From positions 155,228 to 219,227 of the forward strand of contig NZ_JBBIAB010000009.1 of assembly GCF_039634785.1 (NCBI RefSeq): a DNA stretch of 64,000 nucleotides, in the 5' to 3' direction. Under the pieces are notes generated by a model that worked only from the letters and a program-made list of their open reading frames with translations, was not told the DNA's origin and made no database searches. Shown here one piece after another: positions 42,215 through 51,674 of this stretch (its first letter is position 1; every line of letters begins with the position of its first letter). This DNA is from Tistrella mobilis. Its GTDB lineage: Bacteria > Pseudomonadota > Alphaproteobacteria > Tistrellales > Tistrellaceae. The position numbers were made by a program, and so were the translations under genes.

Positions 42215-42889
42215 ATGCGCATCCTGCTGGTGGAGGATACTCACGATGTCGGCGAGGCGATCTGCCGGCGGTTCGAGGCGATCGGTCACAGTGTCGACTG
42301 GGAGACGGACGGCACGGCGGCGGCCGAGATCCTGGACTTCACCGACTACGCGCTGGTGATCCTGGATGTGATGCTGCCCGGGCTCGACGGCTTCGAGATT
42401 CTGCGGCGGCTGCGGCGGGCCGGGAACACCACGCCGGTGTTGCTGCTGACGGCGCGATCCGAGGTGGAGGACCGGGTGGGCGGGCTCGACCTCGGCGCCG
42501 ACGACTATCTGGTGAAGCCTTTCGACTTTCGGGAACTCGAGGCCCGGGCCCGGGTGCTGATGCGTCGCACGGCGGGCGAGGCGACCAATCTGCTCACCTG
42601 CGGTGATGTGATCATCGACCGGGCCGCCCGTCAGGTGCGGCTCGGCACCCGCGAAATCCCGCTCAAGCGCCGGGAGATGACCCTGCTCGAACTCTTTGCC
42701 GCCCGGCCCGGGCGGGTCTTCGGCAAGGACGAACTGCTCGACCAGCTGTTCGGCTTCGGCGAAGGGGCGAACCCGAACGCGATCGAGCTGTATGTCGGCC
42801 GGCTGCGCAAGAAGCTGGAGGGGGCGAAGGTGCGCATCGTAACCGTGCGAGGGGCCGGCTATCAGCTGGTGACCGATGACCCGGTCTGA
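42215..42889 (+). CDS. tctD: OmpR/PhoB family response regulator, TctD-like
   Basis: A 224-residue response regulator. The receiver domain has the phosphoacceptor Asp in LVILDVMLPG (about residue 51), acidic pocket LLVEDTHD and switch Lys in DYLVKPFD; the C-terminal winged helix includes KRREMTLLELFAARPGRVF and VGRLRKKLEG. ATG 42215 is preferred to 42209 because ggaaggga lies 6 bases upstream. It is divergent from tctCBA and overlaps the kinase gene by 14 bases. Confidence 0.92.
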   Translation: MRILLVEDTHDVGEAICRRFEAIGHSVDWETDGTAAAEILDFTDYALVILDVMLPGLDGFEILRRLRRAGNTTPVLLLTARSEVEDRVGGLDLGADDYLVKPFDFRELEARARVLMRRTAGEATNLLTCGDVIIDRAARQVRLGTREIPLKRREMTLLELFAARPGRVFGKDELLDQLFGFGEGANPNAIELYVGRLRKKLEGAKVRIVTVRGAGYQLVTDDPV

Positions 42890-44288
42890 GACGGGGGAGA
42901 TGCGCCCCTCTCTCGCATCCAGACTGATGCTGCGCATCGGTGTTCTGGTTGCGGCCGGTGCGGTCATTCTGGTCACGGCCGCCTGGTATTATGCCCGGGC
43001 GGCGGCCGACGATGCCTATGACCGGCTGCTGGTCGGCGCCGTGCTGCAGATGACCGAGAGCCTGGCGGTGGAAGAGGGCGAGCTTACTGTCTCCCTGCCG
43101 GTTTCGGCCTTCGAATTGCTGGGGCTGGCGGGCCAGGACCGGATCTTCTATCGGGTGATCGACACCGCCGGCCGCACGCTGACCGGCTATGACGATCTGG
43201 CGGTTCCGCCGGGGGCCGCCGGGGTGATGGGTGATCAGCCTCTGGTCACCGGCGGCCGCCATGGCGGGGAAGCGGTGCGGATGGCGGTGGCCGCGCGTCG
43301 CCTGACCGACCCCGCCATAAGTGGTACGGCGCGGGTGGTCGTGGCACAGACCGAGCGGGCCCGCCGGGACCTCGCCCGTGAACTCACGCTTCGGGTGGTC
43401 GGACTGGTGGTGGTGATGGCGGCGGTGGCGGTGGCCGGCACCATGCTTGCCATCCGCTACGCGCTCCGCCCCGTGCGGGGCATGGGTGAGGCGCTGGGCC
43501 GGCGTGACCCCCATGACCTGACGCCACTCTCGCCCGAGGTGCCGCGCGAACTTGCGCCCTTCGTCGGCTCGATCAACCATTTCATGGGACGGCTGGATCA
43601 GCGGGTGGGCGGGTTGCAGCGCTTCATCGCCGATGCCGCCCATCAGATCCGCACCCCCTTAACGGCGCTCTCGGCCCAGCTGGACCTGCTGGAGCCTGCG
43701 GTCGCGGGAGAGGACGGGCGCCGGCATCTCGCCCGGGTGCAGGACCGGCTGCGCGAGCTGTCGCGGCTGACCAATCAGCTGCTGAGCCATGCCATGGTCA
43801 TTCATCGGGCCGATGTGGTGCAGCTGAAGGCGGTCGATCTGGTCGATGTCGCCCGGCGGGCCTTCCGCTCGGCGATCCCGATCACCATCGATCACGACAC
43901 GCTCGTCTCCTTCGACGCGCCCCAGGGCCCGGTGATGGTGCTGGGCGATCCGGTCAGCCTGCGCGAGGCGATCGCCAATTGCATCGACAACGCCCTGACC
44001 CATGGTGTCGTCTCGCGGCTGGAGGTGCGGGTGGTGGCCCGCGACGGCCGGGCGATGATCGAGGTGGAGGATGACGGCCCGGGCATCCCGGCGGAGGACT
44101 GGCCGCATATGCTCCAGCGCTTCGCCACCACCCGCGCCGGCGATGGCGGTACCGGCCTCGGCTTCGCCATCGCCGCCGAGGTGATGGCGGCCCATGGCGG
44201 AGAGCTTGGTTTTCGCCGGCTTGAGGCGGGTGGTTTCGTGGTGGTTGCGGCCCTGCCGCAGCTGGCGGCCAGGGGAGGGCAGGCATGA
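42876..44288 (+). CDS. tctE: Sensor histidine kinase, TctE-like
   Basis: A 470-residue membrane kinase. Two transmembrane segments (about residues 18-40 and 165-190) flank a periplasmic sensor domain of about 125 residues, then HAMP-like linker, the H-box DAAHQIRTPLTALSAQ (His near 255), N-box NCIDNALTHG and G-boxes DDGPGIP and GGTGLGFAIA. The order and sequence match TctE. Its stop overlaps the following binding-protein gene (ATGA), suggesting that the three products form one sensory unit. Confidence 0.92.
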   Translation: MTRSETGEMRPSLASRLMLRIGVLVAAGAVILVTAAWYYARAAADDAYDRLLVGAVLQMTESLAVEEGELTVSLPVSAFELLGLAGQDRIFYRVIDTAGRTLTGYDDLAVPPGAAGVMGDQPLVTGGRHGGEAVRMAVAARRLTDPAISGTARVVVAQTERARRDLARELTLRVVGLVVVMAAVAVAGTMLAIRYALRPVRGMGEALGRRDPHDLTPLSPEVPRELAPFVGSINHFMGRLDQRVGGLQRFIADAAHQIRTPLTALSAQLDLLEPAVAGEDGRRHLARVQDRLRELSRLTNQLLSHAMVIHRADVVQLKAVDLVDVARRAFRSAIPITIDHDTLVSFDAPQGPVMVLGDPVSLREAIANCIDNALTHGVVSRLEVRVVARDGRAMIEVEDDGPGIPAEDWPHMLQRFATTRAGDGGTGLGFAIAAEVMAAHGGELGFRRLEAGGFVVVAALPQLAARGGQA

Positions 44289-45385
44289 TCCGCCGGATGT
44301 CCGCGATCATCGCGCTGGCATGGGCCCTGCTGGCGGCCGCACCGGTGGCGGCCCTTGAAGGCGAGACGGTGGTCTTCGCCGCCCCGACGGTCGAGACCGA
44401 CCGGCTGGTCATCCATGCGGCGACGGATGTGGCGGCGATGGGGCCACTGATCCGGGACTTTCAGGCCCGCAATCCCGGTGTGACGGTCGATTATATCGAA
44501 TATGTCAGCAACGACCTTCAGGCGGCGGCGATCGCTGCCTGTACGGCCGGCGAACCGCTCGGCGATCTGCTGATCTCGCCCTCGGTCGACCAGTTGCTGA
44601 AGCTCGCCAATGACGGCTGCGCGCTGGCCCATCTCTCGCCCGAGACCGAGCGGGTGCCCGACTGGGCCAACTGGCGCAACGAGGTCTTCGGCTTCTCGAT
44701 CGAGCCTGCGGTCTTCGTCTACAACGCCCGGCTGGTGCCGGAGGCCGAGGTGCCGCACACCCATGTCGAACTGGCCGATCTTCTGCGCCGGCGGATCGAC
44801 CGCTATGCCGGCCGCGTCGGTACCTACGACATCCGGGTCTCGGGCATCGGCTATCTCTTCGCCTTCAATGACGCCCGCCAGACCACGACGATTTTCGGCC
44901 GGCTGCTGGAAAGCCTGGGCCGCGCCTCGGCGGTGGTGCGCTGCTGCACATCGGAAGTGGTGGCCGAGGTGGCGGCGGGCCGGCTGCTGATCGGCTACAA
45001 CATGCTCGGCTCCTACGCCTATGCCGCAGCCCGAACCGACCCGGCGCTCCGGGTGGTGGTGCCGGCGGATTACGCGCTGGTGCTGGCGCGCGGCGCGCTC
45101 ATCCCCGCCCATGGGGTACGGCCGGATCTCGCCCGGCGCTTCCTCGACTACCTGCTGTCGGCCCGCGGCCAGGAAGTGGTGCGGAACGAGGCCTTCTTTT
45201 TCTCGGAAACCGGCCCGATGCCCGCGGGCGTCGCCGGTCCGCGGGCGCTGGATGATGGCGGCATCGCCCGACCGATCCGGATCGGCCCGGCCCTGCTTGC
45301 GGTTCAGGACGCGGCCCAGCGCCGCCGCTTCATTCGCGACTGGAGCCGGTCGATGGTGGAGATGGGGGTGCCGCCCGCGCCATGA
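44285..45385 (+). CDS. Periplasmic substrate-binding protein associated with TctDE
   Basis: A 366-residue exported protein of the type II extracellular solute-binding class (iron/thiamine/spermidine-like fold). The signal peptide ends near PVAA; the mature part has VIHAATDVAAMGPLIRDFQA, VDYIEYVSNDLQAA, and a later YNMLGSYAYAAAR. Two cysteines occur side by side (VRCCTSE). No ABC permease or ATPase accompanies it, and it is translationally coupled to the kinase, so it may present ligand to TctE rather than to a transporter. Ligand unknown. Confidence 0.85.
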   Translation: MIRRMSAIIALAWALLAAAPVAALEGETVVFAAPTVETDRLVIHAATDVAAMGPLIRDFQARNPGVTVDYIEYVSNDLQAAAIAACTAGEPLGDLLISPSVDQLLKLANDGCALAHLSPETERVPDWANWRNEVFGFSIEPAVFVYNARLVPEAEVPHTHVELADLLRRRIDRYAGRVGTYDIRVSGIGYLFAFNDARQTTTIFGRLLESLGRASAVVRCCTSEVVAEVAAGRLLIGYNMLGSYAYAAARTDPALRVVVPADYALVLARGALIPAHGVRPDLARRFLDYLLSARGQEVVRNEAFFFSETGPMPAGVAGPRALDDGGIARPIRIGPALLAVQDAAQRRRFIRDWSRSMVEMGVPPAP

Positions 45386-45405
45386 TCCCGGCTGCGACCG
45401 TGTCC

Positions 45406-46158
45406 TCAGCCCGGCTTGCGGGCGGCGATGAAATAGTTGATGCCGAGCGAACCGCCGACCTGCCAGCCGGCGGCCGGATCCCGGTTCAGCCCCACAGCCT
45501 CGAACGGCCTCAGCCCGGCATTGCGCAGGCCGCGGGCGAGTTCAGATGGGCGCAGGAATTTGCGCCAGTCATGGGTGCCGCGCGGCACCCAGCGCAGCAC
45601 GTATTCCGCCGCCACGATCGCGCCCAGGAAGCTCTTGGGCGTGCGGTTGAGCGTCGAGGCAATCAGCACGCCGCCGGGCTTGAGCAGCCGGGCGGCGCTG
45701 GTGAGGAAGAGGTCCGGATCGGCGACATGCTCGACGATCTCGAGCGTGAGCACCACGTCGAAAGCCTCGGTCTCGCCGGCGGCAACCAGATCCTCGACCG
45801 CGGCCGCACGATAGGCGATGTCGAGCCCGGCATCGGCGGCATGGGCGGAAGCGACGGCGATGTTGCGCGCCCCGGCATCGAGACCGGTCATCCTTGCGCC
45901 GAGCCGTGCCAGCGGTTCCGAGACCAGGCCACCGCCGCAGCCGATATCGATGATCGCAAGCCCGTCGAGCGGGCGCATGCCGTCGACCGCCCGGCCCAGG
46001 GCCTTGCACACCGTGTCCCGGATATAGCCGATCCGGGCCGGGTTGAGCGCGTGGAGCGGCGCGAAGGGCCCGGACGGATCCCACCATTCCTCCGCCATCC
46101 GGGTGAAGGTGTCGATCTCGCGGGCGTCGACGGTTCCGGTGGCGGGGGCAGGGGTCAT
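45406..46158 (-). CDS. ubiG: 3-demethylubiquinol 3-O-methyltransferase UbiG
   Basis: Performs the two O-methylations of ubiquinone synthesis. The 250-residue product starts near [19 protein letters not shown], the typical UbiG N-terminus, then SAM motif [19 protein letters not shown], and the UbiG-specific [10 protein letters not shown] and [21 protein letters not shown] 46158 is chosen; a 19-codon upstream extension has no homology. Divergent from lysC, as in many alphaproteobacteria. Confidence 0.95.
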   Translation of the reverse strand: MTPAPATGTVDAREIDTFTRMAEEWWDPSGPFAPLHALNPARIGYIRDTVCKALGRAVDGMRPLDGLAIIDIGCGGGLVSEPLARLGARMTGLDAGARNIAVASAHAADAGLDIAYRAAAVEDLVAAGETEAFDVVLTLEIVEHVADPDLFLTSAARLLKPGGVLIASTLNRTPKSFLGAIVAAEYVLRWVPRGTHDWRKFLRPSELARGLRNAGLRPFEAVGLNRDPAAGWQVGGSLGINYFIAARKPG

Positions 46159-46230
46159 GACCTGAATTTTCCTCGGGCTCGGCATCGGCTGGATCACCGG
46201 TGCGCATCCTTGCACGGCCCGGCAGGGGAG

Positions 46231-46259
46231 AGTATGAATATGCGCCCTGCAAGCGACAA
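46231..46259 (-). promoter_or_regulatory. Possible ubiG promoter
   Basis: On the minus strand TTGTCG (46259-46254), a 17-base spacer and CATACT (46236-46231) lie about 75 bases before the ubiG start. Each hexamer matches consensus at four of six positions. Confidence 0.35.
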
Positions 46260-46285
46260 GGGCTTGACGGCGGCGGCATTCGCGG

Positions 46286-46327
46286 AAACGGCCCGAAAAA
46301 AACGGCCCTCACACCAGAAAACGGCCC
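46286..46327 (+). repeat. Three direct AAACGGCCC repeats before lysC
   Basis: The nonamer AAACGGCCC occurs at 46286-46294, 46300-46308 and 46319-46327, start-to-start distances 14 and 19 bases, within the 221-base gap between ubiG and lysC. No lysine riboswitch structure is recognisable here. Confidence 0.7.
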
Positions 46328-46379
46328 TGGTCCCTTGCCTTGCCCGGCGGGATCGGCCGACACGACGGAGCGGACCCAC

Positions 46380-47600
46380 ATGGCGCGCATCGTGATGAAG
46401 TTCGGCGGCACTTCGGTCGGCGACATCGAGCGGATCAAGAATGTCGCCAGGCGCGTCAAATCCGAGGTGGATGCCGGCAACGAGGTGGCCGTGGTGGTCT
46501 CGGCGATGGCCGGGACGACCAACCAGCTGGTTGCCTGGTGCCGTGAGGCCGATCTGGTCCACGATGCCCGCGAATACGACACCGTGGTCGCCTCGGGCGA
46601 GCAGGTGACCGTCGGCCTGCTGTCGATCGCCCTTCAGGCGATCGGCGTCCATGCCCGGTCGTGGCTGGGCTGGCAGATCCCGATCCGTACCGACGATGCC
46701 CATGGCCGCGCCCGGATCGAGGCGATCGAGGGCGGCGAGCTGATCGCCCGCATGGGCCGCGGTGAAGTGCCGGTGGTCGCCGGTTTCCAGGGCGTTTCGC
46801 CCACCGGCCGTATCACCACGCTCGGCCGTGGCGGCTCCGACACCTCGGCCGTGGCGCTGGCTGCGGCCCTCAAGGCTGACCGCTGCGACATCTACACCGA
46901 TGTCGACGGCGTCTACACAACTGATCCGCGCATCGTTGCGAAGGCGCGGAAGCTTGATAAGATCACGTTCGAGGAAATGCTGGAGATGGCCTCCCTCGGA
47001 GCGAAGGTCCTGCAGACCCGCTCGGTCGAGATGGCCATGAAGCATGGTGTACGCGTACAGGTTCGCTCCACCTTCTCGGACGCGCCCGGCACCCTGGTCG
47101 TTGACGAGGACGAGATCATGGAACAGAAGCTGGTGAGCGGCATCGCGTACAGCCGCGATGAGGCCAAGATCACCCTGGTGCGTGTGCCCGACCATCCGGG
47201 CATTGCGGCACATGTCTTCGGCCCGCTTGCCAAGGCCGGTGTCAATGTCGACATGATCGTCCAGAACGTGTCGGAAGACGGCCGGGCGACCGACCTGACC
47301 TTCACGGTCGGCAAGGCCGATATGGAGCGGGCGCTGAAGGTGCTGGACGAGGCCCGGGCCGAGATCGGTTGCGAGCGCGTCGACAGCGACCCCAATGTGG
47401 CCAAGGTTTCGGCCATCGGCGTCGGCATGCGCAGCCATGCCGGCATCGCCTCGCAGATGTTCGACGCGCTGGCGCGCAAGGGCATCAACATCATGGTGAT
47501 CTCGACCTCCGAGATCAAAATCAGCGTGCTGGTGGCCGAGGAGTACACCGAGCTGGCGGTGCGCGCCCTGCATGCGGAGTACGGTCTGGATGCCGCTTGA
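46380..47600 (+). CDS. lysC: Aspartate kinase
   Basis: Phosphorylates aspartate, the first step to lysine, threonine, methionine and diaminopimelate. The 406-residue product has the kinase start [33 protein letters not shown] and two C-terminal ACT domains for feedback (about residues 265-405; [19 protein letters not shown]). The ACT1 segment [20 protein letters not shown] indicates lysine/threonine sensing. ATG 46380 lacks a strong ribosome-binding site. It heads the lysC-ptsP run. Confidence 0.97.
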   Translation: MARIVMKFGGTSVGDIERIKNVARRVKSEVDAGNEVAVVVSAMAGTTNQLVAWCREADLVHDAREYDTVVASGEQVTVGLLSIALQAIGVHARSWLGWQIPIRTDDAHGRARIEAIEGGELIARMGRGEVPVVAGFQGVSPTGRITTLGRGGSDTSAVALAAALKADRCDIYTDVDGVYTTDPRIVAKARKLDKITFEEMLEMASLGAKVLQTRSVEMAMKHGVRVQVRSTFSDAPGTLVVDEDEIMEQKLVSGIAYSRDEAKITLVRVPDHPGIAAHVFGPLAKAGVNVDMIVQNVSEDGRATDLTFTVGKADMERALKVLDEARAEIGCERVDSDPNVAKVSAIGVGMRSHAGIASQMFDALARKGINIMVISTSEIKISVLVAEEYTELAVRALHAEYGLDAA

Positions 47601-47792
47601 TCGGCCGGCTGTGCGGCCCGGGACGACCGGCCGCCCAAGGCTTGACCATATCTGGCACCGCGGCACCTCGCCCGCGGGCGCGCATGATGCCGGCCGGGAC
47701 GATGGCGCATCACGGATCTCCGTGCGCCATCCGGCCCCGGCCCGGCGGCGCGCGACCCTCGGACGTCACCGCCTGACCCGCGCGGACGGAAC

Positions 47793-50063
47793 ATGAGCGC
47801 GCCGGCGTCGGCCATCCCGGGACCGCGCCGCCTGCTCAGGCGGCTGCGCGACGTCATGGCCGCGCCCGGGACTGCGCAGTCCCGTCTCAACCAGGTCGTG
47901 CTGGTCATTGCGGCCGACATGGTCGCCGAGGTGTGCTCGATCTACGTCCGCCGCGCCGGCGATGTGCTCGAACTCTTCGCGACCGAAGGTCTCAATCCCG
48001 AAGCCGTCCACAAGACCCGGCTGCGGGTGGGTGAGGGCCTGGTCGGCCACATCGCTGCCCAGGCGAGCGCGCTCTCGCTCTCCGATGCGCAGTCGCATCC
48101 CGATTTCGCCTACCGGCCCGAGACCGGCGAAGAGATCTACCACTCCCTGATGGGCGTGCCGATCCTGCGCTCCGGCCGGGTGGTGGGCGTGCTGGTGGTG
48201 CAGAACCGCACCCGGCGCAATTATGCCGAGGAGGAGCTCGAAGCCCTCCAGACCGTCGCCATGGTCCTGGCCGAGTTGATCGGCGCCGGCGATCTGGTCA
48301 ACCCGTCGGAATTTCTGGAAGCCGAGGGCAATGCCACGCTGCCGCAGCGCGCCGAAGGCGTGCGGCTGGCCGATGGCGTCGCCATGGGCATTGCGGTGCT
48401 GCATCGCCAGGCGATCGAGGTCCGCCAGCTGGTGGCCGAAGACCCCGAGGTCGAGGCCGAGCGGCTTGCCGACGCGCTGGAGCGGCTCAGGGCCTCGGTC
48501 GACCGCATGCTGGCCCGGCCGGACATCGCCATCGGCGGCGAGCATCGCGAGGTGCTCGAGACCTATCGGATGTTCGCCCATGACCGGGGCTGGATCTCGA
48601 AAATCAACGACGCCATCCGCAACGGCCTGACGGCCGAGGCCGCGGTCAAGCGCACGCTCGACGACATGCGTGTCCGGCTGAACGCCTCGGGCGACCCGTA
48701 TCTGCGCGAGCGGGTGCTGGACCTTGAAGACATCGCCGGCCGGCTGCTCGGCCTGCTGAACGGCGAGCCCGAGCCCCAGACCCGCGAGCTGCCCGACGAC
48801 ATGGTGGTCGTGGCCCGCGCCATGGGGCCGGCGGAGCTGCTCGACTACGACCGCACCCGCCTGCGCGGGCTCGTGCTGGAGGAAGGCTCGGCCACCGCGC
48901 ATGTGGCGATCGTGGCCCGGGCGCTCGACATTCCGGTTCTGGGCCGGGTGGACGGGGCGTTGAGCCGCATCACCCCCGGCGACCCGGTGATCGTCGATGC
49001 CGACAACAACCAGCTGATCATCCGGCCGGGCGAGGATGTGGTCGATGCGGTGCAGCTGACGCTGGCCGCCCGGGCGGAACGCAAGGCCGCCTTCGCCGCC
49101 CTGCGCCACATGCCGTCGATCACCCGCGACGATGTGCGGGTCAACCTGCTGATGAATGCGGGCCTGCTTGCCGATATGGGCATGCTGGCCGAAAGCGGCG
49201 CCGAGGGGATCGGTCTCTACCGCACCGAATTGTTCTTCATGGTGCGGTCGCAGATCCCCGATGTCGCGGCGCAGGCGGATCTTTATGCCCGCGTGCTCGA
49301 CCAGTCGGGGGAGAAGCCGGTCTATTTCCGGACCCTCGATGTCGGCTCGGACAAGCAGCTGCCCTATTTCAACCACCGCCCGGAAGAAAACCCGGCGATG
49401 GGCTGGCGTTCGCTGCGCCTGACGCTCGACCGGCCGGCGATGCTGCGCCGCCAGGTGCGGGCGCTGCTGATGGCGAGCGCCGGCCGGCAGCTGAACATCA
49501 TGTTCCCGATGGTCGCCGAGGTGGCGGAATTCGATGCCGCCCGCCGGCTGGTGCAGATGGAAGTGGCGCGGGCCCGCCGCCAGCAGCAGCGCCTGCCGTC
49601 CCAGGTGCGGGTGGGGACGATGCTGGAAGTGCCGGCGCTGGCCTGGCAGCTGAAGCCGCTGCTTGAGCGGGTGGACTTCATCTCGGTCGGCTCCAACGAC
49701 CTGCTGCAGTTCTTCTTCGCCTGCGACCGCGGCAATCCGGAGTTGGCCGACCGCTACGACCTGCTGTCGCCCGCGGTGCTGGGCTTCCTGCGCAATCTGG
49801 TCGATGCCTGCGCCCGGGCCGATGTGGAGCTGTCGCTGTGCGGCGAAATGGCCAGCCGACCGCTGGAGGCGATGGCGCTGATCGGTCTGGGGTTCCGCCG
49901 GATGTCGATGCCGGCCGGCGCGATCGGGCCGGTGAAGGCGATGGTCCGCAGCCTCGATCGGGGCCATCTCGCGTCCTATATGGCCACGCTGCTCGATCTG
50001 CCCGACCACTCGGTCCGCGATCGGCTGATGGCCTTTGCCCACGATCACGGTATCGCGATCTGA
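47793..50063 (+). CDS. ptsP: PEP-protein phosphotransferase PtsP (Enzyme I-Ntr) with GAF domain
   Basis: First phosphotransfer protein of the nitrogen PTS (PtsP-NPr-EIIA-Ntr), which regulates K+, nitrogen and other functions. The 756-residue protein has an N-terminal GAF domain (about residues 25-165), the EI phospho-His domain with active-site His in GSATAHVAIVARAL, and a C-terminal TIM barrel with YRTELFFM, VGSNDLLQFFFACDRGN and CGEMASRP. The GAF may sense glutamine or 2-oxoglutarate. ATG 47793 is used. PtsP after lysC is a conserved alphaproteobacterial order. Confidence 0.95.
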   Translation: MSAPASAIPGPRRLLRRLRDVMAAPGTAQSRLNQVVLVIAADMVAEVCSIYVRRAGDVLELFATEGLNPEAVHKTRLRVGEGLVGHIAAQASALSLSDAQSHPDFAYRPETGEEIYHSLMGVPILRSGRVVGVLVVQNRTRRNYAEEELEALQTVAMVLAELIGAGDLVNPSEFLEAEGNATLPQRAEGVRLADGVAMGIAVLHRQAIEVRQLVAEDPEVEAERLADALERLRASVDRMLARPDIAIGGEHREVLETYRMFAHDRGWISKINDAIRNGLTAEAAVKRTLDDMRVRLNASGDPYLRERVLDLEDIAGRLLGLLNGEPEPQTRELPDDMVVVARAMGPAELLDYDRTRLRGLVLEEGSATAHVAIVARALDIPVLGRVDGALSRITPGDPVIVDADNNQLIIRPGEDVVDAVQLTLAARAERKAAFAALRHMPSITRDDVRVNLLMNAGLLADMGMLAESGAEGIGLYRTELFFMVRSQIPDVAAQADLYARVLDQSGEKPVYFRTLDVGSDKQLPYFNHRPEENPAMGWRSLRLTLDRPAMLRRQVRALLMASAGRQLNIMFPMVAEVAEFDAARRLVQMEVARARRQQQRLPSQVRVGTMLEVPALAWQLKPLLERVDFISVGSNDLLQFFFACDRGNPELADRYDLLSPAVLGFLRNLVDACARADVELSLCGEMASRPLEAMALIGLGFRRMSMPAGAIGPVKAMVRSLDRGHLASYMATLLDLPDHSVRDRLMAFAHDHGIAI

Positions 50064-50334
50064 GCCCGGTTTTCACTGGTTTATCCCAGGCTTGCGCTTC
50101 GGGCCGGCGGGCCCGCCATCCCAGCCCTCCCCTTGCACTCGGGCGCGACGGGGAGTAGGGTCTGCGCAATTCGGCACCGCAAAAAAGACAGGGTGCGTCC
50201 GCTGCGCACCGCCATCCGGCCGGGCCGGCGGCGATGATGTCCGCATTGACGGCTGCCTGCCCCTGCCCCACCTTGAAACTCACGCGGGTGCCGCCCGCAT
50301 CCTGACCCTGCGACCGGAGCGATCGAGACAGCCG

Positions 50335-51522
50335 ATGGCGCGCCAAACGTCCAACAGCAGCCGCCTGCACCTCTACGACGTGAACGCCGGAGAGGCCGGA
50401 GGGTCCGGTGGCGGCCCCACCGGCGGATCCGGCGACTATGCCGGTGTCGGCGCGCTGTTGAAACGCGAGCGCCTGCGCCAGGGGCACGACATCGCCCAGG
50501 TCGCCGACCAGCTGCGCATCCGTCGCCTCTATCTCGAGGCGCTGGAGGAAGGCCGCTATGCCGAGCTGCCGGCGCCTGCCTATGTGATGGGCTTCCTGCG
50601 CTCTTACGGCGCCTTCCTCGGCCTGGATGTGCCCGAGCTGCTGCGTCGCTACAAGGCCGAGGGGCAGCATGTGCCCCAGACCAACACGCTCGATTTTCCG
50701 ACGCCGGCCGAAGAAGGCCAGATGCCGCGCTTCACGGTGATCGTGGTCGCCGTCGTGCTGGCCGTGATCGCCTATGGCGGCTGGCGCTATTTCGGCGAGA
50801 CCCCGAACCAGATCGCCGACACCGTCGCCGAGGTGCCGGCCTATCTGCTCCAGTCGGGTGGCGAGGGGCGTGATGCCGCCCAGGTCGGCGCCGGCACGAC
50901 GGCCGGGCAGACGGCCACCACGGCCGACGACCGCGCCGCTGCCGAGGTGACCGATCGCCAGACCGACGAAGCCGAGACCGCCGATGCCGCATCCTCGGCG
51001 GCGGCACCGGTCACCTCGTCGCCGGCAGCCCCGTCATCAACGACCCCGGCTCCCACGACCTCGGCACCCACGACATCCGCCCCCGCAGCGCAGGCCCCGG
51101 CGCCTGCGCCGACTGCGACTGCCCAGGCTCCTTCTGCCCAGGCGCCTTCTCCGGCTCCTTCTGCATCGGCCCCGTCTGCGTCGGCTCCTGCGGCCCAGGC
51201 TCCGGCAGCCCAGTCTCCTGCCGCGTCGACGCCGGCACCCGCGGCGCCGGCCTCGGGCAGTGGCATTCGTATCGTCGCCACCGCCGACAGCTGGCTGCAG
51301 ATCCGTGCGCCCGGTGGTGGCACCGTGTTCAGCCGCATCCTGCGGGCCGGCGAGACCTACGACCTTCCGCCCGAGGCGGCCGGCGCCAGCATGATCACCG
51401 GCAATGCCGGCGGCATCGAGATCCAGGTCGACGGCCGTACCCTGCCGCCGCTCGGGGCGGCGGGTGTCGTGAAGCGCAATATCGTTCTCGACCGGCAGGC
51501 GCTGCAGGCCGCGGCGGGCTGA
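50335..51522 (+). CDS. RodZ-like helix-turn-helix membrane protein
   Basis: A 395-residue protein with RodZ layout: a cytoplasmic HTH_25 domain (about residues 40-115: VGALLKRERLRQGHDIAQVA, YVMGFLRSYGAFLGLD), one transmembrane helix (FTVIVVAVVLAVIAYGGW, about 132-149), a 120-residue Ala/Pro/Ser/Thr linker and a periplasmic DUF4115 domain (IVATADSWLQIRAPGGGTVF). RodZ links MreB to the elongasome. A Gly/Ser-rich N-terminal extension is unusual. ATG 50335 is chosen within the long open frame. It is followed by ispG as in many proteobacteria. Confidence 0.88.
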   Translation: MARQTSNSSRLHLYDVNAGEAGGSGGGPTGGSGDYAGVGALLKRERLRQGHDIAQVADQLRIRRLYLEALEEGRYAELPAPAYVMGFLRSYGAFLGLDVPELLRRYKAEGQHVPQTNTLDFPTPAEEGQMPRFTVIVVAVVLAVIAYGGWRYFGETPNQIADTVAEVPAYLLQSGGEGRDAAQVGAGTTAGQTATTADDRAAAEVTDRQTDEAETADAASSAAAPVTSSPAAPSSTTPAPTTSAPTTSAPAAQAPAPAPTATAQAPSAQAPSPAPSASAPSASAPAAQAPAAQSPAASTPAPAAPASGSGIRIVATADSWLQIRAPGGGTVFSRILRAGETYDLPPEAAGASMITGNAGGIEIQVDGRTLPPLGAAGVVKRNIVLDRQALQAAAG

Positions 51523-51674
51523 GCGGCCGGGACGGGGGCTGTATCCCCGGCCCCGCCGCCCTGGCCCGGCTCCATGAGGCTTGCCGGGCATGGCCGCGGC
51601 TGATAAGTCCTTCAACGTCCGGCATCCGCGGCCGATCTGCCGTCCGCGGGCCATGATCAGCGACGGAAGCCATC

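Noticed and set aside
46159..46379. Possible lysine riboswitch ahead of lysC
   Set aside because: The gap is 221 bases and has none of the conserved lysine-riboswitch core segments that I can recognise; only the direct repeats stand out.
47602..47633. Inverted repeat CGGCCGG...CCGGCCG after lysC
   Set aside because: Only 7 bp with an 18-base loop in very GC-rich DNA and no T-run; could arise by chance.
47766..50048. 760-codon minus-strand open frame opposite ptsP
   Set aside because: ptsP is complete with all motifs; the antisense frame has shadow composition.
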